From Bacteroidales bacterium (GTDB lineage Bacteria; Bacteroidota; Bacteroidia; Bacteroidales; Bacteroidaceae): a DNA stretch of 64,000 bases. The stretch spans positions 47,951 to 111,950 of the forward strand of contig SFKY01000001.1 in assembly GCA_004554665.1 (NCBI GenBank), read 5' to 3'. This document shows, piece by piece, positions 19,054 through 27,792 of this stretch. The position numbers and the translations under genes were made by a program. The notes beneath the pieces are model-generated. The model was not told where the DNA came from and did not search any database. It was given only the letters and a program-made list of their open reading frames with translations. The first letter of the stretch is position 1, and the number at the start of each line of letters is the position of its first letter.

Positions 19054-20412
19054 ATGAAAAGTATTTCTTTAGACATTACCAAGGCCACCCAGTTTCTCGC
19101 AGCAGGGGCTGTAGAGGCCTATGAGCCACAGGTAAAGGCCGCCCAAGAGAGCCTGGAAAAAGGCACTTGCCCCGGTAACGACTTCTTGGGATGGCTCCAT
19201 CTGCCATCCAGCATCACACCCGAGTTTCTCGACAGCATCCAGGCCGTGGCCGACACACTCCGCGCCAAGTGCGAGGTAGTGGTGGTGGCCGGTATCGGCG
19301 GCAGCTATCTCGGTGCCCGTGCTGTCATCGAGGCGCTGAGCAACTCGTTTGCCTGGCTTGTCAAGGATGACAAGAATCCCACTATCCTCTTTGCCGGCAA
19401 CAATATCGGCGAGGATTATCTTGCAGAACTGACTGACTATCTGAAAGACAAGAAATTTGGCGTAATCAATATCTCCAAGTCGGGTACCACCACTGAGACG
19501 GCACTCACTTTCCGTCTTCTCAAGAAGCAGTGCGAAGCCCAGATGGGCAAAGAGACGGCCAAAGACGTGATTGTAGCCGTGACCGACGCCAAGCGCGGTG
19601 CTGCCCGTACCTGCGCAGACAAGGAAGGCTATAAGAGTTTTATCATCCCCGACAATGTAGGTGGCCGATTCTCCGTGCTCACGCCGGTAGGACTGCTTCC
19701 GATCGCCTGTGCCGGACTGGATGTCAAGGCACTTGTACAGGGAGCGGCCGATATGGAACGCGCCACAGCCATCGACGTACCTTTCGCCGACAACATGGCT
19801 GCCCAGTATGCTGCTGTGCGCAACGCACTCTATGCCAGCACGGGTAAGAAGATTGAGATTATGGTGAACTACCAGCCCAAACTGCACTTCTTCTCAGAGT
19901 GGTGGAAACAGCTTTACGGCGAAAGCGAGGGTAAGGACGGCAAAGGCATCTTCCCTGCTTCCTGCGACTTTACCACAGACCTCCACTCGATGGGGCAGTG
20001 GATACAGGAGGGTGAGCGCACCATCTTCGAGACCGTCATCTCGGTAGAGACTCCGAACCGCAAACTCGACTTCCCCTCAGACGAGGAGAATCTGGACGGC
20101 CTCAACTTCCTTGCCGGCAAGCGCGTGGACGAGGTAAACAAGATGGCCGAGCTCGGCACCCGTCTGGCTCATGTGGACGGAGGCGTACCCAATCTGTGTC
20201 TCCATGTTCCGGCCCTCAACGAGTATTACATCGGACAGCTTATCTACTTCTTCGAGATTGCCTGTGGCATCAGCGGCAACCTCCTCGGTGTGAATCCTTT
20301 CAACCAGCCGGGTGTGGAAGCTTATAAGAAGAACATGTTTGCGCTGCTCAACAAGCCCGGTTACGAGGCTGAGAGCAAGGCTATACAGGAGCGTCTGGCC
20401 AATGAGGGATAA
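19054..20412 (+). CDS. pgi: Glucose-6-phosphate isomerase
   Basis: Pgi interconverts glucose-6-phosphate and fructose-6-phosphate. At 452 residues it belongs to the shorter bacterial form. Family segments visible are [36 protein letters not shown] (phosphate-binding SIS motif), [15 protein letters not shown], and [14 protein letters not shown] near the C-terminus. It is the last gene before a strong terminator at 20461-20491. Confidence 0.95.
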   Translation: MKSISLDITKATQFLAAGAVEAYEPQVKAAQESLEKGTCPGNDFLGWLHLPSSITPEFLDSIQAVADTLRAKCEVVVVAGIGGSYLGARAVIEALSNSFAWLVKDDKNPTILFAGNNIGEDYLAELTDYLKDKKFGVINISKSGTTTETALTFRLLKKQCEAQMGKETAKDVIVAVTDAKRGAARTCADKEGYKSFIIPDNVGGRFSVLTPVGLLPIACAGLDVKALVQGAADMERATAIDVPFADNMAAQYAAVRNALYASTGKKIEIMVNYQPKLHFFSEWWKQLYGESEGKDGKGIFPASCDFTTDLHSMGQWIQEGERTIFETVISVETPNRKLDFPSDEENLDGLNFLAGKRVDEVNKMAELGTRLAHVDGGVPNLCLHVPALNEYYIGQLIYFFEIACGISGNLLGVNPFNQPGVEAYKKNMFALLNKPGYEAESKAIQERLANEG

Positions 20413-20460
20413 CTCATCCCGAGACAAGGATAACATGTATTGTTCACATATCAACTCACC

Positions 20461-20491
20461 AATGGGGGAACCGGTTTCCCCCATTCTTTTT
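20461..20491 (+). terminator. Rho-independent terminator after pgi
   Basis: AATGGGGGAA (20461-20470) pairs with TTCCCCCATT (20476-20485) around a short loop, and TCTTTTTAT follows. It ends only a few bases before the next start codon, so the HAD gene may depend on partial read-through or its own signals. Confidence 0.8.
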
Positions 20492-20498
20492 ATCCACT

Positions 20499-21254
20499 AT
20501 GTTTAAGGAAGCAATCAGCAACTATATCGACCGTCTGTGCAACCAGCAGCAGCTACAGGTGCCATGTGGGTGGGACGGATTCAGGTGCGTACTGTTCGAC
20601 ATGGACGGCGTGCTCTACAACTCGATGCCCCGTCATGCCGTGGCATGGCAAGAGGCCATGAAGAAATACGGCATACACTTCACGGCAGAAGACTCGTATG
20701 CCACCGAGGGCATGCGCGGTATCGACACCATCCGCATCTTTGTCAAGCGTCAACTGGGAAAAGAAATCTCCGAAGCAGAGGCACAGAGCATGTACGACGA
20801 GAAGACCCGACTCTTCCATCAGATGCCAGAGGCTGAAATCTTCGACGGAGTGCTCCATCTGATGCAGCAGATCAAGCAGGCAGGCATGGACATCTGCGTG
20901 GTGACAGGCAGCGGACAGCGACCGCTTATCCAGCGTCTGGTACAAGACTTCGGCGAGTTTATAGACGAGCAACACATTGTATCGGCCTACAATATATCGC
21001 GGGGAAAACCGGCACCCGACCCCTATATGAAGGGGCTCGAGATGGCTGGAGGCTACCATCCATGGCAGGCCATTGTGGTGGAGAACGCCCCCCTCGGCGT
21101 CAGGTCGGGCGTGGCAGCCGGATGCTTCACCATCGCCGTCAACAGCGGCCCGCTACCCGACAGCGCATTGGCCGACGAGGGCGCCAATATCGTACTGCCC
21201 AGCATCGTGGAACTGGACAGGCATTGGCAGGATATCATTTCCTATCGGCCATAG
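20499..21254 (+). CDS. HAD-superfamily phosphatase, beta-phosphoglucomutase/phosphatase-like
   Basis: The 251-residue protein has HAD motif I LFDMDGVLYNSMP (nucleophile and acid/base Asp), motif II VVTGSGQ, motif III Lys in SRGKPAPDPYMKG, and motif IV VVENAPLGVRSG (Glu in place of the first Asp, as in many beta-phosphoglucomutase-like enzymes). The helical cap lies at about residues 45-110. The first 25 residues (FKEAISNYIDRLCNQQQL) are an extra helix. Substrate is unknown; the sugar-phosphate neighbours pgi and gpsA suggest a phosphosugar, which is inference only. Confidence 0.88.
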   Translation: MFKEAISNYIDRLCNQQQLQVPCGWDGFRCVLFDMDGVLYNSMPRHAVAWQEAMKKYGIHFTAEDSYATEGMRGIDTIRIFVKRQLGKEISEAEAQSMYDEKTRLFHQMPEAEIFDGVLHLMQQIKQAGMDICVVTGSGQRPLIQRLVQDFGEFIDEQHIVSAYNISRGKPAPDPYMKGLEMAGGYHPWQAIVVENAPLGVRSGVAAGCFTIAVNSGPLPDSALADEGANIVLPSIVELDRHWQDIISYRP

Positions 21255-21285
21255 TCGCCGATAGATTTGTGCCAAATTCTTTAAA

Positions 21286-21352
21286 ATAAGCCGTTTGGGG
21301 GTTAAATCATCTTAACAGACAAGCCAACAAAGCCCCAAACGGCTTATCTTTG
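21286..21352 (+). promoter_or_regulatory. Inverted repeat overlapping the promoter of the coiled-coil lipoprotein
   Basis: A perfect 15-bp inverted repeat, ATAAGCCGTTTGGGG (21286-21300) with its complement at 21333-21347, encloses a 32-nt loop. The second arm runs into the TATCTTTG -7 box (21345-21352) of the next gene. It may serve as a terminator of the HAD gene, an operator, or both. Confidence 0.6.
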
Positions 21353-21399
21353 TACTGACATTATTGTTTTTATTAATTATCATTACATCTTCAAAGTTT

Positions 21400-22032
21400 A
21401 TGAAAAAGTTTTTTATCTTGGCATTTGCTGCTACAATGATAGCATTTGCCAGTTGTGGCAACAAGACCACCACTCAGGCTGACAGTGTAGATTCTACAGA
21501 GGTGGGTGCAGAGGTAGAAGCCGTAGCTGCAGAGGCTGACTCGATAGCCAAGGCGCTCGATACACAGCTACAGGGCAAAGACGCAAAGGGATTGGAAACC
21601 ACTATCCAGAACGTACAGAAGACCTACGCCGAACTGGTGGCCAATGGCAAGATAGAGGAGGCCAAGGCCTACGCATCTAAGGTCAAGGAGTTTTTGGAGG
21701 AAAATTCTGAGGCCATCTCCACCCTCACTTCGGGCAACGCCACCATCACCTCGATCATCAACACAGTAAAGAGCCTGCCCACAACGGCTGAGACCACTGC
21801 CGAGGAAGCTGCCGCTGCCGTGAAGAGTGACGTAAACAACGCCGTGGAAAGCACCAAGGCTGCCGCTGCCGAGAGAGTGGAGGCTGCCAAGCAGGAAGCC
21901 GCCGAGAAAGCCGCTGAAAAGAAAGAGGAATTCAACAAAAACGTAGAGGAGAAGAAGCAGGAAATCAACCAGAAAGCTACTGAGGCTGTGAACAACGCCA
22001 CACAGAAAGCGCTGAAAGGTCTCGGCCTCTAA
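21400..22032 (+). CDS. Ala/Glu/Lys-rich coiled-coil lipoprotein
   Basis: The 210-residue product begins MKKFFILAFAATMIAFASCGN, a lipoprotein signal with acylated Cys at about residue 19. The mature chain is acidic at first (VDSTEVGAEVEAVAAEAD) and then a long alternating Ala/Glu/Lys helix (about 125-205, AAAAERVEAAKQEAAEKAAE), which should form a coiled coil like periplasmic spacer lipoproteins. No enzyme motif is seen. I chose ATG 21400 because it gives the signal peptide and follows the -7 box; an open frame 12 codons longer has no such support. Confidence 0.8.
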   Translation: MKKFFILAFAATMIAFASCGNKTTTQADSVDSTEVGAEVEAVAAEADSIAKALDTQLQGKDAKGLETTIQNVQKTYAELVANGKIEEAKAYASKVKEFLEENSEAISTLTSGNATITSIINTVKSLPTTAETTAEEAAAAVKSDVNNAVESTKAAAAERVEAAKQEAAEKAAEKKEEFNKNVEEKKQEINQKATEAVNNATQKALKGLGL

Positions 22033-22139
22033 TCGGAAACAACTCCCCAAAACAGAATTATCAACCCTAACCATCCACCAGAAGAGCCTGTCCATAGCGG
22101 CAGGACGCTTCTTGTGGCTGACCATAGACTCTACACGAT

Positions 22140-22709
22140 ATGCCCAAATACCTACTCCTACTGATTTGCCTGCTGCATTGGCACACCGCCAACGCCCAGA
22201 AGAGGATTGTCGTCTACGACCTCGAGACACGCACACCCATTCAGAAAGCAAGGATAAGGGTAGATCGCATGCGCACTTTCTCCACCGACCTGCGGGGCAC
22301 CTTTGTCACGCCCATCAAGTTTGACACACTGGAAATCTCAGGTGCCAAGTACCTGACGTGCAAGGTAGCCTACAAGGCTGTGGGCGACTCTATCGGGCTC
22401 ATCCCCAATGCCCACAATCTCAGCGAGGTGGTCATCTATGGCGAAGATTTGGCCAAGAAGCTCAACAACAATATCGACAGGTGGACGACACAGGACCTGC
22501 AGGAGATTGTGATGCAAAACAGCAACGGCGGGGTGGGCATCGACCTGGTCAGTCTGTTGGATTTTAAAGGCCGGGCACGTGCCAAGCGCACACGCAAGGT
22601 GAAGTCTGCGCTCGAAAAACTGGATGTTGACAGTGAAGACCCCATCGAACAGGCCTACATCAATGCCATGAAGCAGAAACAAAAGCAAGCCGGGGAGACT
22701 AAAGAGTAA
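22140..22709 (+). CDS. Small exported protein with carboxypeptidase-regulatory-like domain
   Basis: The 189-residue protein has a signal peptide (MPKYLLLLICLLHWHTANAQ) and then KRIVVYDLETRTPIQKARIRV and DTLEISGAKYLTCKV, a single peptidase-associated beta-sandwich of the kind found at the N-terminus of TonB receptors. The C-terminal half is basic and helical (RARAKRTRKVKSALEK). It therefore looks like a free-standing periplasmic or surface adaptor; function is unknown. Its 3' end overlaps that of mnmA by 11 bp on the other strand. Confidence 0.7.
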   Translation: MPKYLLLLICLLHWHTANAQKRIVVYDLETRTPIQKARIRVDRMRTFSTDLRGTFVTPIKFDTLEISGAKYLTCKVAYKAVGDSIGLIPNAHNLSEVVIYGEDLAKKLNNNIDRWTTQDLQEIVMQNSNGGVGIDLVSLLDFKGRARAKRTRKVKSALEKLDVDSEDPIEQAYINAMKQKQKQAGETKE

Positions 22710-23778
22710 TCTCTCCCGAACCGAAACACCGATGATGTGACTCGTCGTAGACCACACAAAACTGTCCGGGAGCCACACCGTGTATCCGCTCATCGGCATG
22801 CACCACATAGCAGCCCTCACCCACGGGCTCGATGGTGGCTGTATGATACTCAGGGGTATGCCTAATCTTGAACGTGACACGCTCCTGCTCCAGCGGAAGC
22901 GTCAATACATGGAAATCGTGTATCTTGAACGTTTGCTTGTAGGCCGTCTCTGGATCGTAGCCATGACTGACATAGAGGATATTGGCCGCTACATCCTTTT
23001 TCACCACAAACCACGGGCCGCCGCCCAAGCCCAAGCCCTTGCGCTGCCCTATCGTGTGGAACCAGTGGCCACGGTGCATGCCTATCTTCTTGCCCGTCTC
23101 CAGTTCTATCACCTCACCGGACAACTCGCCCAAATACCTCCTCACATACTCGTTATAGTCTATCTGGCCCAAGAAGCAGATACCCTGGCTGTCGCGCCGA
23201 CGGGCATTGACCAGATGCTCGCGCTCGGCTATCGCCCTTACTTCCCCCTTCTGGTAGTGCCCGATGGGAAAAAGCGCCTTGCGTAGCTGCCAATCGTAGA
23301 TCTGGGCGAGGAAATCGGTCTGGTCTTTCACAGGGTCCGGACTGGTACAGAGCCACTTATGACGGTCTATCCACTCGGTCTGCGCATAGTGGCCTGTAGC
23401 TATCAGGTCATAGTCGTGCCCCATCTTCTGGTCGAAGGCTCCAAACTTGATGAGACGGTTGCACATTACATCAGGATTGGGCGTGAATCCAGCCTTCACC
23501 TTGTCCATCGTGTAGCGCGTCACCTCGTTCCAATACTCCTTGTGGCAGTCCACCACCTGCAACCGGCAACCATAACGTGCTGCCACAGCCGTAGCCATCT
23601 CCAAGTCTTCCTCCGACGTACAGTCCCAATCCTCTTGCTCCTCGGGACCAATCTTGATATAAAAGCAATCGGGATGTAGGCCGAGGCGCGCGAACTCATA
23701 TACCACCACCGAACTGTCCACGCCACCCGAAAGCAGCACGGCTATCCGCTTGTCCTGTATCTCTTCTATCTTCATCAT
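22699..23778 (-). CDS. mnmA: tRNA 2-thiouridine(34) synthase MnmA
   Basis: MnmA adds sulfur to U34 of tRNA-Lys, -Glu and -Gln. The PP-loop AVLLSGGVDSSVV lies near the N-terminus; the catalytic Cys pair appears as NPDVMCNRLIKFG and DSQGICFLGQ; and the C-terminal beta domain ends VVYDESHHRCFGSGEI. Length (359 aa) is normal. It lies 22 bp downstream of a HAD gene and likely shares its transcript. Two adjacent ATGs (MMKIEEI) are possible starts. Confidence 0.96.
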   Translation of the reverse strand: MMKIEEIQDKRIAVLLSGGVDSSVVVYEFARLGLHPDCFYIKIGPEEQEDWDCTSEEDLEMATAVAARYGCRLQVVDCHKEYWNEVTRYTMDKVKAGFTPNPDVMCNRLIKFGAFDQKMGHDYDLIATGHYAQTEWIDRHKWLCTSPDPVKDQTDFLAQIYDWQLRKALFPIGHYQKGEVRAIAEREHLVNARRRDSQGICFLGQIDYNEYVRRYLGELSGEVIELETGKKIGMHRGHWFHTIGQRKGLGLGGGPWFVVKKDVAANILYVSHGYDPETAYKQTFKIHDFHVLTLPLEQERVTFKIRHTPEYHTATIEPVGEGCYVVHADERIHGVAPGQFCVVYDESHHRCFGSGEITL

Positions 23779-23799
23779 CGTAACCGGTATTGTATCGGG

Positions 23800-24444
23800 T
23801 CAATCGCGCCCGCCATTCGCTCTGTCTGCCTCCAACACCTGTGCCAGCGGCTCCCACCAGTTCTCGTTGCCCTTAACATGCAGGCCACGGATGCCCACCG
23901 CCTCGGCTGCCTGGATGTTTTTCAGACTGTCGTCGAGAAACAGACACTCGTCTGCCTGCATGCCATCGGTGGCCAACGCCTGCAAGAAGATATCGGGATG
24001 AGGCTTGTAGGCACGCATCTCATAACTGCAGAAGAGGGTATGAAAGTAATCGGTGATAGGACGGCCGTCGGCACTGAATTCAGGGCTGCGCATGTAGGCC
24101 ATGATAAAGGGATTGGTGTTGCTGAGCAGGCAGACATGATAGTCCTCCTTGAGTGCCAGCAACCTGTGTAGCCTGTCGGTGGGCACATCGAGCACAAATC
24201 CTAACCAGCACTGCTGGGCCTCCTGCCAACTCACGCTCTCGCGTCCGGCGGCTTCGGCCATGCGACGGCAAAACTCGGCATCGTCGATAGCTCCTGTCTC
24301 CACATCGAGGAAGAAACCACGCTGCCCATACTCACCCATATACTGCATAGGGTCGACACCTGCCTCGCGGAAACGCCAGAACGCCTCCTCCGTACGCTGG
24401 CGGAACACCACACCGCCCATATCGAAAAGCAAATTCTTGATCAT
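23800..24444 (-). CDS. HAD-IA family hydrolase
   Basis: The 214-residue protein starts MIKNLLFDMGGVVFRQR, the HAD motif I in its DxGGV form (second Asp replaced by Gly, usual in the YihX/HAD-IA group). Motif II is LLSNTNPF, the Lys is in MRAYKPHPDIFLQAL, and motif IV is CLFLDDSLKNIQAAE. It probably removes phosphate from a small metabolite such as a hexose phosphate; the substrate is not predictable here. I start at 24444, just after the promoter at 24483-24490; the frame continues upstream without a family match. It is first in an operon with mnmA. Confidence 0.88.
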   Translation of the reverse strand: MIKNLLFDMGGVVFRQRTEEAFWRFREAGVDPMQYMGEYGQRGFFLDVETGAIDDAEFCRRMAEAAGRESVSWQEAQQCWLGFVLDVPTDRLHRLLALKEDYHVCLLSNTNPFIMAYMRSPEFSADGRPITDYFHTLFCSYEMRAYKPHPDIFLQALATDGMQADECLFLDDSLKNIQAAEAVGIRGLHVKGNENWWEPLAQVLEADRANGGRD

Positions 24445-24482
24445 ATCTGTCGTGGCGCAAGGGGGCTTGTCCCTTGACAGCA

Positions 24483-24490
24483 CAAAGATA
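24483..24490 (-). promoter_or_regulatory. -7 box of the HAD-mnmA operon
   Basis: The minus strand reads TATCTTTG here. The short leader between it and the start holds a CAAGGG...CCCTTG hairpin (about 24456-24475). Confidence 0.5.
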
Positions 24491-24580
24491 CACTTTTTTC
24501 GTGACAACACCCCGGCCCCGCATAGGTTTTTTGTAGTGCAACCATCGATTACAGGCATCGGCACCACACCATCCCAGACG

Positions 24581-24707
24581 GGTGTACTAAATGTATTATC
24601 GGATTCAAGACATTGGTTTTCAGCATATTATCCACGCTTCACCCGATGATTGGTGTACTAAATGTACATCAAATCCTTGGTATTTGTCTCTTTATTTGAT
24701 ACTTTTG
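24581..24707 (+). promoter_or_regulatory. Direct-repeat operator-like sites and promoter of the Cys-leader gene
   Basis: The 15-mer GGTGTACTAAATGTA occurs at 24581-24595 and again at 24652-24666, 71 bp apart. A TTG box (24677-24679) and a TACTTTTG -7 box (24700-24707), 20 bp apart, follow directly. Otherwise the roughly 300-bp gap to the divergent HAD gene holds no gene. Confidence 0.55.
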
Positions 24708-24750
24708 CACCTAGCAAAACATCCTTTACGAACCATAAAGACAAGACAAG

Positions 24751-25779
24751 ATGAACAGAGGAAAATCAATTTGCAACAGTTTGAAGGCCATCCGCCAGCG
24801 GATAGCCGACGCCAACGGCATCATCTATACACCCCGCCCCTGCCACCATGAGGGCGAATGCAAGGGAACCTGCCCTGCATGCGAGGCCGAAGTAAGATAC
24901 TTGGAAGACCAGATAGCCATGCGCACCCAATATGGCATGGCAGCACAAGTGGTGGGTGTGGCTATGGGACTGGGCATGCTCGGCGCCCCGGCCGAGGCTT
25001 CGGCTCAAGTCTGCAAGCCCAAGGGATACGACCCGGCGCTGTCGCCCATATCGGCCTCGCCACTGCTCCAGAAGCGCGACTCGATAGAGAAGGCGGGCTC
25101 GGTCATCGTCAAGGGACGGGTGAAGACAGCCGATGGCCAACCCTTTGTCAGGGCGATGGTAGGAACCGACGACAATCCCAATCTCACGCTCACCAATGCG
25201 GAGGGCGAGTTTATCACCTGCATACCGCGCAAGGCCAATCTGGTGGTACGCGGACTGGGAATGGCCGACAAGCAGGTGGTCTTCAACAATCTGAAACTGG
25301 ACGATTTCAACACCGTCACGCTCTATGAGAGTGGCGAGGTGCTCGGCAACATCAAGGTGATGGCCATACCGCAGGGCGAGAAAGACGGAAAACAGCAGCT
25401 GCAGGGTGTCTACCATCCCACTACATCGCCCATCACCGAGTCGCCGGTGTATCTGAAACGCGATTCGCTGGAGAAAGCGGGAGGTATCGTCGTCTACGGA
25501 CGCGTAACCGACGGCAAGACTCCACTGACCGGTGTCTGCATCACCACCACGACCTCAAGGAATCGTACCGAGACCAACACCAAGGGCGAGTTCATCATCT
25601 GCATGGCAGCCGGCGCCTCCCTCATCTTCTCCTACCCCGGCATGGAGCGCACGAAGATACCCTCCGACCGGCTGAAGACCAATGAGTGGAACCGGATTAC
25701 GCTCAAAGAGGACACCAGCATCATGGGCGAATGTCCAGTCATGCCTAAGGCCAAGGCCAAGAAGCAGTCGGCGAAATGA
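24751..25779 (+). CDS. Cys-cluster leader protein with two carboxypeptidase-regulatory-like repeats
   Basis: I do not recognise the family with certainty. The 342-residue protein starts with an amphipathic helix (ICNSLKAIRQRIADANG) and a four-Cys cluster, CHHEGECKGTCPACEAE (Cys 31, 37, 41, 44), suited to bind Zn or an Fe-S cluster. A small-residue hydrophobic segment (about 62-85, AQVVGVAMGLGMLG...ASAQ) looks like a delayed export signal with a possible cleavage after Gln86. Two homologous beta repeats follow (about 105-200 and 232-325), each opening with a KRDS-EKAG motif and containing T-GEFI-C. The stop overlaps the radical SAM start as ATGA, so the two are co-translated. Confidence 0.75.
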   Translation: MNRGKSICNSLKAIRQRIADANGIIYTPRPCHHEGECKGTCPACEAEVRYLEDQIAMRTQYGMAAQVVGVAMGLGMLGAPAEASAQVCKPKGYDPALSPISASPLLQKRDSIEKAGSVIVKGRVKTADGQPFVRAMVGTDDNPNLTLTNAEGEFITCIPRKANLVVRGLGMADKQVVFNNLKLDDFNTVTLYESGEVLGNIKVMAIPQGEKDGKQQLQGVYHPTTSPITESPVYLKRDSLEKAGGIVVYGRVTDGKTPLTGVCITTTTSRNRTETNTKGEFIICMAAGASLIFSYPGMERTKIPSDRLKTNEWNRITLKEDTSIMGECPVMPKAKAKKQSAK

Positions 25780-26408
25780 TCGAAGCACCGCTCATAGGCA
25801 TAGACCGCCACCGCCTGTCTACCGACGGCGAGGGCGTAACCACCCTGGTGGCCTTCCACGGCTGTCCCCTGCACTGCCGCTATTGCCTCAATCCGCAATG
25901 CGCGGACAGCGAGGGGATATACCGGGTGCTGACACCACAGGAACTGGTCGAAGAATTGTCGATAGACCACCTGTACTTTGCGGCCACCGGAGGCGGAGTG
26001 ACTTTCGGTGGCGGCGAACCGTTGTTGCGCAGCGCGTTCATTGCAGAGGTGGCCAAGATAGCGCCACCCGAATGGCACTTCTACCTCGAATCGTCGCTCC
26101 ACGTGCCCTTTGCCCATCTCGCTGCGGTGGCTCCTTACATACACCATTATTATATAGATGTAAAGGACATGAATCCCGACATCTACCTGGCCTACACCGG
26201 GCAACCCATCGGCCACCTGCGCTCCAATCTGGAGTGGCTCATTGCCAATACACCGGCCGAGAACATCACCCTACGGTTGCCCCTTATCCCCAACTACAAT
26301 ACCCAAGAGGACCGGCAGAGAAGCCGACAGCAACTGCAAGCGATGGGCTTTACACGGTTTGACGAATTCCCCTATATCGTCAAGCACCCCGCTTCCACAG
26401 ATTCTTAG
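25776..26408 (+). CDS. Radical SAM protein, glycyl-radical-activase-like
   Basis: The 210-residue enzyme carries IDRHRLSTDGEGVTTLV, the CxxxCxxC 4Fe-4S motif as CPLHCRYC (residues 30-37), and the SAM-binding GVTFGGGEPLL. These resemble pyruvate formate-lyase activase (PflA) proteins, but it is short, has no ferredoxin insert, and no glycyl-radical enzyme lies nearby. Radical SAM chemistry is supported by motif; the substrate is not. Because it overlaps the Cys-leader gene, that protein is the natural candidate for its partner or target (inference). Without that context it would be called an orphan anaerobic activase. Confidence 0.85.
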   Translation: MIEAPLIGIDRHRLSTDGEGVTTLVAFHGCPLHCRYCLNPQCADSEGIYRVLTPQELVEELSIDHLYFAATGGGVTFGGGEPLLRSAFIAEVAKIAPPEWHFYLESSLHVPFAHLAAVAPYIHHYYIDVKDMNPDIYLAYTGQPIGHLRSNLEWLIANTPAENITLRLPLIPNYNTQEDRQRSRQQLQAMGFTRFDEFPYIVKHPASTDS

Positions 26409-26504
26409 GGCAGCAAATCGAGGGAGGGTCGATAGTGCCCTCAAAAAGAAAGTCCCCTATTATTTTCAGCAACAAATTTCAAGAGCCGAAATAAGGACTG
26501 AAAT

Positions 26505-26562
26505 CGTAAAGGTGGCATTTAGACCTCGTAAACGCCACCTTTACGACGCTAATCATGGCATT
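26505..26562. repeat. REP-like palindrome, copy 3
   Basis: CGTAAAGGTGGCATTT (26505-26520) pairs with AAACGCCACCTTTACG (26530-26545) with one wobble, and a CATGGCATTT half unit follows. It lies downstream of the radical SAM gene. Confidence 0.75.
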
Positions 26563-26705
26563 TAGGCGACGCAAACGAGTTTGACCAAGACGGCAACCGT
26601 AACAACCATGACAACCAGAACTACAGCAACTACTGTTTGGGTTGCCACAGTTGCCGTTTCTATCACCCTCCACCAAACACTCACTGCTACGAGCGCAAGT
26701 GTTAA
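26553..26705 (+). pseudogene. Possible decayed Cys-rich reading frame
   Basis: An open frame of 50 codons after a TAA at 26550 has no start codon but strong C/T third positions. It reads NRNNHDNQNYSNYCLGCHSC and then RFYHPPPNTHCYERKC before the stop. It may be the end of a gene whose front was lost when the palindrome at 26505 arrived. The opposite strand also gives a Cys-rich frame, so this is tentative. Confidence 0.2.
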
Positions 26706-26730
26706 CTATCCATAAAAAGGGTAGGAAACA

Positions 26731-26762
26731 TTTGGAAGTTTGCAAACACCACACTATCTTTG
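26731..26762 (+). promoter_or_regulatory. Promoter of the SPFH gene
   Basis: TTTG at 26731-26734 and TATCTTTG at 26755-26762 are separated by 20 bp, an excellent Bacteroidetes promoter, 45 bp before the start codon. Confidence 0.7.
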
Positions 26763-26807
26763 TGATATCAATATAATATCATTTTATAAACATAAAAAAC
26801 AAGAACT

Positions 26808-27749
26808 ATGGAGAATCAAGAATTCAGTTTTAAGGGTTTTACGATGAACGGCTTTGCCATGTTGTTCATCAATCTGGCTATCACCGCGCTGGCAGGTGTC
26901 ATCCTCTACTTCGGCGTAGATGCTGAAGACGGCTGGCTGATTACGCTTGGCTGCCTGTTGCTGCTCACGACCATCATCAACTGGTGTGGTTTTGTGATGG
27001 TGGAACCCAACGAGGCACGGGTGATGATGTTTTTCGGCAAATATCGCGGCACCTACAAGACCGTGGGGTATCACTGGATCAACCCATTTGTCAATACCAA
27101 GAAACTGTCGCTTCGCGCACGCAATCTGGATGCCCAGCCCATCAAGGTAAACGACAAGCAGGGCAATCCCGTGATGATAGGCATGGTGCTGGTATGGCAA
27201 CTGAAAGACACGTACAAGGCCATGTTTGAAATCGATTCACAGACTATGGCGAGCAACGCTGCCACGGTGGGTGCCAATGTGAGCAGCATCATGCGGGCCT
27301 TTGAGAACTTTGTGCAGATCCAGAGCGATGCCGCCCTGCGCCAAGTGGCTGGCCTGTATGCTTATGACAATACGACGACCAACGACGAACTGACCCTGCG
27401 CAGCGGTGGGGACGAGGTCAACGAGCAGTTGAAGGAACAGCTGGAAGAGCGATTGGCGATGGCAGGCATTGAGATTGTGGAAGCCCGCATCAACTATCTG
27501 GCATACGCTCCCGAGATAGCCGCCGTGATGCTGCGCCGCCAGCAGGCTGATGCCATCATTGCTGCTCGTGAGAAGATAGTGGAAGGTGCAGTGACGATGG
27601 TGAAGCTGGCACTCGACAAGCTGTCGGCCGACGAGGTGGTGGAACTGGACGATGACAAGAAAGCCGCTATGGTGAGCAACCTGATGGTGGTGCTCTGTGG
27701 CGACGACACCGCACAGCCGGTAGTGAACACGGGAACACTGAACATGTAA
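26808..27749 (+). CDS. SPFH (band 7/stomatin-like) membrane protein
   Basis: The 313-residue protein has two N-terminal hydrophobic helices (about 15-35 and 42-62), then the band-7 domain with VEPNEARVMMFFGKYRGTYK, LSLRARNLDAQPIKVNDKQGNPV and IEIVEARINYLAYAPEIAAVML, and a coiled helix with ADAIIAAREKIVEGAV. Such proteins form large cages or microdomains at the inner membrane and often shield proteases or partners. The next two genes (a ribbon-helix-helix protein and a small membrane protein) follow in the same direction. Confidence 0.88.
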   Translation: MENQEFSFKGFTMNGFAMLFINLAITALAGVILYFGVDAEDGWLITLGCLLLLTTIINWCGFVMVEPNEARVMMFFGKYRGTYKTVGYHWINPFVNTKKLSLRARNLDAQPIKVNDKQGNPVMIGMVLVWQLKDTYKAMFEIDSQTMASNAATVGANVSSIMRAFENFVQIQSDAALRQVAGLYAYDNTTTNDELTLRSGGDEVNEQLKEQLEERLAMAGIEIVEARINYLAYAPEIAAVMLRRQQADAIIAAREKIVEGAVTMVKLALDKLSADEVVELDDDKKAAMVSNLMVVLCGDDTAQPVVNTGTLNM

Positions 27750-27792
27750 ACAAGATACGTAACAGACAATTAACCAAAATGTTGCAACAAGA

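Noticed and set aside
26479..26754. Cys-rich minus-strand frame
   Set aside because: It starts inside the SPFH promoter, runs through a palindrome and has weaker coding signal than the opposite strand.
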